Source: Microthrixaceae bacterium
GTDB taxonomy: Bacteria; Actinomycetota; Acidimicrobiia; Acidimicrobiales; Microtrichaceae
Direction: 5' to 3'
DNA: 64,000 nucleotides
Assembly (NCBI GenBank): GCA_020637215.1
Contig: JACJWI010000002.1
Span: 1-64,000, forward strand
Below the pieces are notes generated by a model that did no database searches, was not told the DNA's origin, and saw nothing but the letters and a program-made list of their open reading frames with translations. Positions 56,520 through 64,000 of this stretch are shown piece by piece (position 1 is the first letter of the stretch; every line of letters starts with the position of its first letter). The position numbers and the translations under genes are program-made.

Positions 56520-56523
<4 letters not shown>
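55384..56523 (+). CDS. Acyl-CoA dehydrogenase
   Basis: 379 residues. MQMTDEQLALRDSARRF, then SLAVTEPGGGSDVAGITTKAVRDG and YIVNGAKTFITSG (FAD-binding), RVTFGKPL, and QLFGGAGYMHGTEVERHYRDARI (C-terminal FAD loop, catalytic-type Glu region). Oxidises a saturated acyl-CoA, probably citronellyl- or isovaleryl-like. GTG 55384 with AGGAG 7 nt upstream. Confidence 0.92.
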
Positions 56524-58133
<1,610 letters not shown>

Positions 58134-58145
58134 AGGGGCGCCGCC

Positions 58146-60191
58146 GTGAGCGATGACACAGTGATCACCCGGCTGCTGGTCGCCAACCGGGGCGAGATCG
58201 CCCGCCGCGTGTTCCGCACGTGCCGCGACCTGGGCATCGCGACGGTGGCGGTGCACTCCGACGCAGACGCAGCCATGGCGTTCGTCGCCGAGGCCGACGC
58301 CACGGTGCGCCTGCCCGGCAACTCCCCGGCGGAGACGTACCTGCGCATCGACCTGATCGTCGACGCAGCCCTACGCACCGGCGCCGACGCGCGGTGCACC
58401 CCGGCTACGGGATTCCTGTCGGAGAACGCCGACTTCGCCCGTGCCGTGGTCGATGCCGGGCTCACCTGGGTAGGACCCGACCCCGAGTCGATCGAGACCA
58501 TGGGCTCCAAGATCTCGGCCAAGGCACTGATGGCCGAGGCGGGAGTACCGGTTCTCGGCGAGCTCACCGCCACAACCGCTACGGAGGCCGACCTGCCGCT
58601 CCTCGTCAAAGCGTCCGCGGGGGGCGGCGGGCGCGGCATGCGGGTGGTGCGTGACCTGGCGGCCCTCGGTGCCGAGATCGACGCCGCGTCCTCCGAGGCC
58701 GCCTCGGCGTTCGGCGACGGCACCGTGTTCGTGGAGCCCTACGTCGAGCACGGTCGTCACGTCGAGGTGCAGGTCGTCGGCGCGTCCGACGGGGTGCTGG
58801 TGCTCGGTGAGCGTGATTGCTCGGTGCAGCGACGACACCAGAAGGTCATCGAGGAGGCTCCGGCGCCCGGCCTGTCCGACGCCACCCGCGCCGCGCTGCA
58901 CGACGCGGCCCGGGCCGCGGCGGCCGCCATCGACTACCGGGGGGCCGGCACCGTCGAGTTCCTCTACGACCCCGGACGCGATCGTTTCTGGTTCCTCGAG
59001 ATGAACACCCGGCTCCAGGTCGAGCACCCCGTCACCGAGGCCGTGCTCGGCATCGACCTCGTGGCGTTGCAGATCGCGGTGGCCGAGGGTCGACCGCTCG
59101 CGGAGCTCGTCGTGCCCGAGCCGTCGGGCCACGCGGTCGAGGTGCGCCTGTACGCCGAGGACCCCGCCGCGGGCTACCGTCCGCAGTCCGGCCGGCTCCG
59201 ACGGTTCGAGATCGACGGGGTTCGCTCCCGGTTCGAGGGCCCCGACGTCGCCGGCATCCGACTCGACTCCGGCGTCGGTGCCGGCGACGAGATCAGCACC
59301 TTCTACGACGCGATGATCGCCAAGGTCGTCGCGTGGGCACCGACCCGCGACCAGGCGTTGCGCCGCCTCGCCGCCGCTCTGGCCGACGCCGAGATCCACG
59401 GCCTGCGCACCAACCGCAACCTGCTGGTGAACCTGCTGCGCGACCCGGTGGTGCGGGACGGCCGCATGGACACGACCTGGCTGGACGGAGCTGACCTGTC
59501 CACACTCGGCCGCTGCGTCACGTCCCCGGACGCGGTGGGCCTCAGCGCGTTCGCGGCGACGATCGCGGTGGCCGAGCAGGCCCGCATGCAACGTCCGGTG
59601 CAGCAGCGCATCACGTCCGGCTACCGCAACGTGGTCGCCGAGCCCCTGCTCGCAGCGTTCGAGGACACCGACGGCGAGCCGGTGGACGTCCGCTGGCACG
59701 GCGGAGCGACGCCATGCCCCGCCGACCGCGACGACGTCCGGGTGACCGGCGTCGAACTGCCCGTCGGGTCCGGACAGGGCGATCCCGTCGTCGTCCGCCT
59801 CGACGTCGCCGGTGTCACCCACACCTTCCGCGTCCACGTCGACGGTCGCCACGTCGACGTCGAGTCCGCGCTCGGACACGTCGCGCTCACCCGCCGACCA
59901 CGGTTGGTCGACCCCGCCGGGCTGGTCGCCGAAGGGTCGCTCCTCGCCCCCATGCCCGGCTCGGTCATCGACGTGCGCGTCGGTGTCGGCGACCACGTGA
60001 GCGAGGGCGACACGCTCGTGGTCATGGAAGCCATGAAGATGCAGCACGCCATCGCCGCGCCCGCGGCCGGCGTCGTCGTCGAGTTGGGTGCCGAGGTCGG
60101 CAGCCAGGTCGACGCCGGCACCGTGCTCGCCGTCGTCGATGCCGACGCCGCCGAGTCGCTCGAGCCGGCCCACGAAGGAGAGACCCCGTGA
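58146..60191 (+). CDS. Acyl-CoA carboxylase biotin carboxylase/carrier (alpha) subunit
   Basis: 681 residues. ATP-grasp: LLVANRGEIARRVFRTCRDLG, SAGGGGRGMRVV, EMNTRLQVEHPVTE; C-terminal biotin at Lys in VVMEAMKMQH. The motif normally HPGYGFLSEN appears as CTPATGFLSEN because extra bases near 58391 and 58411 cancel out. If real, the enzyme may be impaired. GTG 58146 is 13 bp after the beta subunit. Confidence 0.88.
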   Translation: MSDDTVITRLLVANRGEIARRVFRTCRDLGIATVAVHSDADAAMAFVAEADATVRLPGNSPAETYLRIDLIVDAALRTGADARCTPATGFLSENADFARAVVDAGLTWVGPDPESIETMGSKISAKALMAEAGVPVLGELTATTATEADLPLLVKASAGGGGRGMRVVRDLAALGAEIDAASSEAASAFGDGTVFVEPYVEHGRHVEVQVVGASDGVLVLGERDCSVQRRHQKVIEEAPAPGLSDATRAALHDAARAAAAAIDYRGAGTVEFLYDPGRDRFWFLEMNTRLQVEHPVTEAVLGIDLVALQIAVAEGRPLAELVVPEPSGHAVEVRLYAEDPAAGYRPQSGRLRRFEIDGVRSRFEGPDVAGIRLDSGVGAGDEISTFYDAMIAKVVAWAPTRDQALRRLAAALADAEIHGLRTNRNLLVNLLRDPVVRDGRMDTTWLDGADLSTLGRCVTSPDAVGLSAFAATIAVAEQARMQRPVQQRITSGYRNVVAEPLLAAFEDTDGEPVDVRWHGGATPCPADRDDVRVTGVELPVGSGQGDPVVVRLDVAGVTHTFRVHVDGRHVDVESALGHVALTRRPRLVDPAGLVAEGSLLAPMPGSVIDVRVGVGDHVSEGDTLVVMEAMKMQHAIAAPAAGVVVELGAEVGSQVDAGTVLAVVDADAAESLEPAHEGETP

Positions 60192-61354
60192 CCACCATGT
60201 TCGCCGAACCCGAGGAGCGCGTCGCCCTGCGCGACGCGGTCGCCAAGCTCGCCGGCACGTACGGCCGCGAGTACGTCGAACGCCAGGCCGCAGCGGGCGA
60301 CAAGATGACCGACATGTGGCTCGAGATGGGCCGCAGCGGCTTCCTCGGTGTGAACCTGCCCGAGGAGTACGGCGGGGGCGGCGGCGGCATGGCCGATCTG
60401 GCCGCCGTGCTCGAGGAGTGCGCCACCGCGGGCGCCCCGCTGCTGATGATGGTCGTGTCTCCGGCGATCTGTGGGTCGATCATCGTGCGCTGCGGCACCG
60501 AGGAGCAGAAGCGCCGCTGGGTACCGGGCCTGGCCGACGGCACGCTGCTGATGGCGTTCGGCATCACCGAGGCCGACGCCGGATCGAACTCGCACCAGAT
60601 CACCACGACCGCCCGCCGCGACGGCGACGAGTGGACCCTCAACGGCCAGAAGACCTTCATCTCCGGAGTCGACGAGGCGCAGTCGGTGCTGATCGTTGCG
60701 CGCACCGAGGACGAGAAGACCGGCAAGCTGCGCCCGGCGCTGTTCGTGGTGCCCACCGACACCCCCGGGTTCAGCCGCTCCCCCATCGAGATGGGCTGGG
60801 CCGCCCCCGAGAAGCAGTTCACGCTGTTCCTCGACGACGTGCGCCTTCCTCACGACGCGCTGATCGGCGAGCAGGACGGCGACCTGTGGCAGCTGTTCGC
60901 CGGGTTGAACCCCGAGCGCATCATGGGCGCCGCCATGTCGTGCGGCATCGCCCGCTACGCGCTCGGCCGCGCCGTCGAGTACGCCAAGGAGCGCAAGGTC
61001 TGGAAGGACCAGCCGATCGGCGCGCACCAGGGCATCGCCCACCCGCTCGCCCGCATCAAGATCGAGCTGGAGCAGGCCCGGCTGCTGTGGCAGAAGGCGG
61101 CCGCGCTCTACGACGCGGGCGACGACTTCGGTGCCGGCGAGTACGCCAACATGGCCAAGTACGCGGGCGGCGAGATCGCCTGCAACGCCACCGACGTGGC
61201 CGTGCACACCCACGGCGGCAACGGGCTCACCGTCGAGTACGGCCTGGCCAACATGCTCGTCGCCGCCCGGCTCGGCCGCATCGCGCCGGTGTCGCGCGAG
61301 ATGATCCTGAACTTCGTGGCCATGCACTCGCTCGGCCTGCCCAAGTCGTACTGA
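60188..61354 (+). CDS. Acyl-CoA dehydrogenase (second)
   Basis: 388 residues. Key features: GVNLPEEYGGGGGGM, AFGITEADAGSNSHQITTTARRDG, WTLNGQKTFISG, AVHTHGGNGLTVEYGLANM. Not closely like the first; probably acts on another chain length. GTG 60188 overlaps the carboxylase stop (GTGA). Confidence 0.9.
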   Translation: MTTMFAEPEERVALRDAVAKLAGTYGREYVERQAAAGDKMTDMWLEMGRSGFLGVNLPEEYGGGGGGMADLAAVLEECATAGAPLLMMVVSPAICGSIIVRCGTEEQKRRWVPGLADGTLLMAFGITEADAGSNSHQITTTARRDGDEWTLNGQKTFISGVDEAQSVLIVARTEDEKTGKLRPALFVVPTDTPGFSRSPIEMGWAAPEKQFTLFLDDVRLPHDALIGEQDGDLWQLFAGLNPERIMGAAMSCGIARYALGRAVEYAKERKVWKDQPIGAHQGIAHPLARIKIELEQARLLWQKAAALYDAGDDFGAGEYANMAKYAGGEIACNATDVAVHTHGGNGLTVEYGLANMLVAARLGRIAPVSREMILNFVAMHSLGLPKSY

Positions 61355-61394
61355 CCCACGACGTACTGACCCGATTCGAACCGCGGAGATCCCG

Positions 61395-62135
61395 ATGACC
61401 GAGCTCGTGCACCACGATGTCGCCGACGGCGTCGGCACCATCACCCTCGACAGCCCGCACAACCGCAACGCGCTGAGCCGTCAGCTCGTCACCGAGCTGT
61501 TCGCCGCGCTCGAGGCCGCCCGGAGTGACGACTCGGCCGTGGTCGTGCTGCGGAGCGCGGATCGGGTCTTCTGCTCGGGAGCGGACCTGAGCGAGGCGAC
61601 CGAGGGCGCCATGGAGCAGGGCACCCGGGCGCTGGTCGATCTCCAGCGCCTGATCGTCACGCACCCCAAGCCGGTGGTGGTGCGCCTGGCCGGACCGGTG
61701 CGGGCCGGGGGCCTCGGCCTGGTCGCCAGCGCCGACATCGCGATCTGCTCCGACGACGTCACGTTCGCGTTCACCGAGGCGCGCCTGGGTGTCGCCCCGG
61801 CGGTGATCAGCCTGACCGTGTTGGCCCGCATGACCAGCCGCGCCGCGTTCGACACGTTCCTGACCGGTCGCACCTTCGACGCGGCCGAGGCCGCGGCGAT
61901 GGGCCTGGTCACCCGCAGCGTGCCCGCCGACGAGCTCGACGACGAGATCGCCCGGGTCTGCGACGACCTCCGACAGGCCCACCCTCAGGGGCTCGCCGAG
62001 ACCAAGGCGCTGCTGGCCCGCGAGGTGGTGGCGCGCATCGATGCCGGAGCCGACGACATGGCCGCTCTCAGCGCCCGGCTGTTCGCCAGCGACGGCGCCC
62101 GCGAAGCGATCACCGCCTTCCTGCAGCGCCGCTGA
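61395..62135 (+). CDS. Enoyl-CoA hydratase/isomerase
   Basis: 246 residues. Crotonase fold: NRNALSRQLV, CSGADLSE (oxyanion), VRAGGLGLVASADIAICSDDVTFAFTEARLGVAPAVIS with Glu in the ARLGV region. Would hydrate the carboxylated glutaconyl-CoA product. Last gene of the operon. Confidence 0.9.
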   Translation: MTELVHHDVADGVGTITLDSPHNRNALSRQLVTELFAALEAARSDDSAVVVLRSADRVFCSGADLSEATEGAMEQGTRALVDLQRLIVTHPKPVVVRLAGPVRAGGLGLVASADIAICSDDVTFAFTEARLGVAPAVISLTVLARMTSRAAFDTFLTGRTFDAAEAAAMGLVTRSVPADELDDEIARVCDDLRQAHPQGLAETKALLAREVVARIDAGADDMAALSARLFASDGAREAITAFLQRR

Positions 62136-62149
62136 CCCCCACCGCCCCG

Positions 62150-62197
62150 CTTTGTCCCGCAGGGACGCGGTGATCACCGCTTCTGTGCGTGACAGAG
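62150..62197. repeat. Degenerate copy of the 48-bp palindrome
   Basis: Same centre GTGATCAC and 41 of 48 bases as 49259-49306, but the right arm (CTTCTGTGCGTGACAGAG) no longer pairs well. It follows the hydratase stop by 14 bp, the same context as the first copy. Confidence 0.7.
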
Positions 62198-62209
62198 CAA
62201 GATGAGCCG

Positions 62210-63613
62210 ATGACGTTCCCGACTGCCACACCGTCATCGCAGGGGATCGATCCCGTCGCACTGGCCGACTTCGTCGACGCGGTCGACACCGATCCCCGCA
62301 TCGAGGCGCACGGGCTGATCGTCCAGCGCCGCGGCCGCCGGGTGCTGGAGGCCTACTGGAGTCCCCACCGCGCCGGAGAGGCCCGGCTTGTGTACTCGCT
62401 GAGCAAGTCCTTCACCGGGGCTGCTCTGGGCCTGGCCGTCGGGGACGGGCTGGTGTCGCTCGACGACCGCGTCGCTGACCACCTCGGCGACCTGATGGTC
62501 GACCCCGGACCGCTGACCGAGCGCACACTGATCCGTCACATCGCATCCATGTCCAGCGGTCACCGCGACGAGACCCTGCTCGACGCCTTCATGGCCGAAC
62601 CCGACGATCCGCTGCGCGGCTACTTCACGCTCGAGCCCGATCACGAGCCCGGGACCTGGTTCGCCTACAACCAGCCACCCGTGCTCGCCCTGTCGGCGCT
62701 CCTCCACCGGGTCACCGGCCGGCGGCTCGTCGACCAGCTCCGGGCTCGGGTGCTCGAACCGATCGGGATAGGCAATCTGCGCTGGTACCAGTACCGGCCC
62801 GGGGTCGACCTGGGCTTCTCGGGCGTGTTCACCGATCTCGACGCCATCGCCCGGTTCGGCCAGCTCCACCTCGACGACGGCGTATGGGACGGCAGGCGGC
62901 TGCTCCCCGAGGGGTGGGTGGGCTTGGCGTCCAGCATCCAGGTGACGAACGAGCAACGGATCGAACCGGACTGGAGCCGGGGCTACGGGTTCCAGCTCTG
63001 GATGTGTCGGCACGGGTTCCGCGGCGACGGCGCCTTCGGCCAGTACATGGTGGTGCTGCCGGAGCAGGACGCGGTTGTGGCGTTCTTCTCCCACACCGAG
63101 GACATGCAGTCGTTCATGGACCTGATCTGGGATCGGCTGCTCCCTGCCTTCGACCCGCCCCGGACCCCGGATCCCAGTGCCGACGCGGCGGTCGCCGAGC
63201 GCACCTCGGCGTTGCAGCACCCCACCGCCTCGGCCCGGTCGGGCTGGGCTGGGTCACCGTCGGTAGCGGTCCGGGGCTCGTTCACCCGGGCTGACGGGGT
63301 GGCGAGCCACTCGAGCATCACAGGGGTCGAGATCGACGGCGCCCACCTGCTGTTGCACGAGGGCGACCTGGTGACCCGCGTCCCGCTGAGCTCGAGCTGG
63401 GTCGACGTCGCCGGAGTCCCGATGTCGGCCAGCGCAGCCGCGGACGGAGACGGCCGGCTCACCGTGGATCTGGTGTTGCGGGCGTCACCGCACCGGTTGG
63501 AGCTGACCACCGACCCGACAACATCGACGTTCACGGCAACCTGGCCGCTGTTCCCGTTGTTCGGGATGGGCCTGGACACGGCGCTGGCCCGGATCGGCCC
63601 CCCACCGGACTGA
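62210..63613 (+). CDS. Serine hydrolase, class C beta-lactamase family
   Basis: 467 residues. Nucleophile in YSLSKSF (SxxK, about 65), YNQP (YxN-type, about 152), and HTEDMQ in place of KTG (about 295). No signal peptide, so cytoplasmic esterase is plausible. ATG 62210 is preferred; GTG 62189 lies in the repeat. Confidence 0.88.
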   Translation: MTFPTATPSSQGIDPVALADFVDAVDTDPRIEAHGLIVQRRGRRVLEAYWSPHRAGEARLVYSLSKSFTGAALGLAVGDGLVSLDDRVADHLGDLMVDPGPLTERTLIRHIASMSSGHRDETLLDAFMAEPDDPLRGYFTLEPDHEPGTWFAYNQPPVLALSALLHRVTGRRLVDQLRARVLEPIGIGNLRWYQYRPGVDLGFSGVFTDLDAIARFGQLHLDDGVWDGRRLLPEGWVGLASSIQVTNEQRIEPDWSRGYGFQLWMCRHGFRGDGAFGQYMVVLPEQDAVVAFFSHTEDMQSFMDLIWDRLLPAFDPPRTPDPSADAAVAERTSALQHPTASARSGWAGSPSVAVRGSFTRADGVASHSSITGVEIDGAHLLLHEGDLVTRVPLSSSWVDVAGVPMSASAAADGDGRLTVDLVLRASPHRLELTTDPTTSTFTATWPLFPLFGMGLDTALARIGPPPD

Positions 63614-63635
63614 CCGCCGACCCTCCCGATTCCGC

Positions 63636-63683
63636 TTCTGTAGTGCGAGATCCAGGCGTTCGCCTGGATCTCGCACTACAGAA
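63636..63683. terminator. 23-bp perfect stem with TT loop between convergent genes
   Basis: TTCTGTAGTGCGAGATCC...GGCG (63636-63658) and its exact inverse (63661-63683) flank TT. Placed between stops at 63613 and 63697, a probable bidirectional terminator. Confidence 0.75.
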
Positions 63684-63696
63684 CAGGCCGTCTGCG

Positions 63697-64000
63697 TCAG
63701 CTGATGACGGTCGTGGCCAGGATCGGGTTGGTCGCGGCGTAGCAGTTCGACGTCGAGGTGACCGATCCCAGGATCGGGATGTTGTTCACCCGGGTCTGGA
63801 ACGTGAGGGCCGGATCGCCGTAGGAGGTCCCGGCGTAGGCGAACCCGAGCGACGTGCCCGCGGCGCCGGTGGCCTGGAACGTGACGGTCACCTTGGGGAA
63901 GTTCGCCGACACGCCCGCGGCGAGCGTGCCGGGGACGGTCAGGACCACCTTGCCGCCGCTCACGGCCACGCTCGGTGTCCCCGAACCCAGGTTGGAGCCG
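63697..64000 (-). CDS. C-terminal part of a secreted or surface protein
   Basis: About 101 codons, beginning beyond the window's right edge. Beta-rich, Ala/Gly/Thr/Val-rich (VVLTVPGTLAAGVSANFPKVTVTFQA), one Cys near the end, as in bacterial Ig-like or adhesin modules. No start is available inside the window that suits it. Confidence 0.65.
   Translation of the reverse strand, partial: GSNLGSGTPSVAVSGGKVVLTVPGTLAAGVSANFPKVTVTFQATGAAGTSLGFAYAGTSYGDPALTFQTRVNNIPILGSVTSTSNCYAATNPILATTVIS

Overview
The window is uniformly GC-rich DNA (roughly 70% by eye) with actinobacterial habits: many GTG starts, ATGA/GTGA start-stop overlaps, a WS/DGAT acyltransferase, an LAxTG-type cell-wall anchor, protoglobin, LLM flavin enzymes and a large acyl-CoA degradation operon. 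The gene set resembles Acidimicrobiia (Ilumatobacter/Iamia-like). That placement is an inference from gene content; no rRNA or intact tRNA is present to test it.

Layout. (1) 1-8.3 kb is mobile and decaying DNA. It holds a tyrosine integrase (508-1659), a HigBA-like pair, an orphan RHH antitoxin with a truncated Doc toxin, a DUF4143 ATPase, and a 45-nt 3' remnant of a tRNA-Thr(UGU) gene (5691-5735) that looks like an integration site. Beyond it are an Imm35-like protein, an intact Fic protein, a frameshifted Fic remnant and further integrase debris. (2) 8.36-13.9 kb is a sugar/exopolysaccharide group: aldose epimerase, DUF1972 glycosyltransferase, Gfo/Idh/MocA dehydrogenase and an aldo/keto-reductase-like barrel, facing a GT4 glycosyltransferase. 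(3) 14.05-21.0 kb is a complete type I Wadjet operon, jetABCD on the minus strand, divergent from a DUF2786 protein. (4) 22.6-26.2 kb carries two paralogous proteins of unknown function, one half the length of the other, flanking a probable LAxTG-anchored surface protein.

(5) 26.4-31.9 kb holds a secreted protein, a truncated LuxR regulator, a patatin lipase, a WS/DGAT acyltransferase and a frameshifted histidine phosphatase. (6) 31.9-34.0 kb is a gene graveyard (DUF2786 copy, VIT/CCC1 transporter, helicase) around an intact MazEF-like pair, followed by a 60-bp tandem hairpin repeat. (7) 34.6-37.9 kb is a redox/gas-stress region: an AhpD-like protein divergent from a CoA-disulfide-reductase-like enzyme with a CsoR-type palindrome between them, then a protoglobin-MarR operon with its own palindrome. 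(8) 37.9-49.3 kb holds metabolic and envelope genes: LLM oxidoreductase, two VOC proteins, a pentapeptide-repeat lipoprotein, a PNPOx-like protein, a sliding-clamp/YbjN/DUF3293 fusion, a penicillin-acylase lipoprotein and a GH31 glycosidase that ends in a 48-bp perfect palindrome.

(9) 49.5-51.0 kb is a complete IS3-type element with a -1 frameshift transposase, probably inserted in a gene. (10) 51.5-52.2 kb encodes a hendecad-repeat coiled-coil membrane protein. (11) 52.2-62.1 kb is a TetR-controlled operon for branched or terpenoid acyl-CoA degradation (AtuA-type protein, two acyl-CoA dehydrogenases, both biotin-dependent carboxylase subunits, enoyl-CoA hydratase). (12) 62.2-64.0 kb has a serine hydrolase, a 23-bp hairpin and the 3' end of a secreted-protein gene.

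Several otherwise conserved genes (27.2, 31.5, 53.2, 53.8-54.0, 58.4 kb) show small indels. Either the consensus has indel errors or these genes are decaying; reads are needed to decide.
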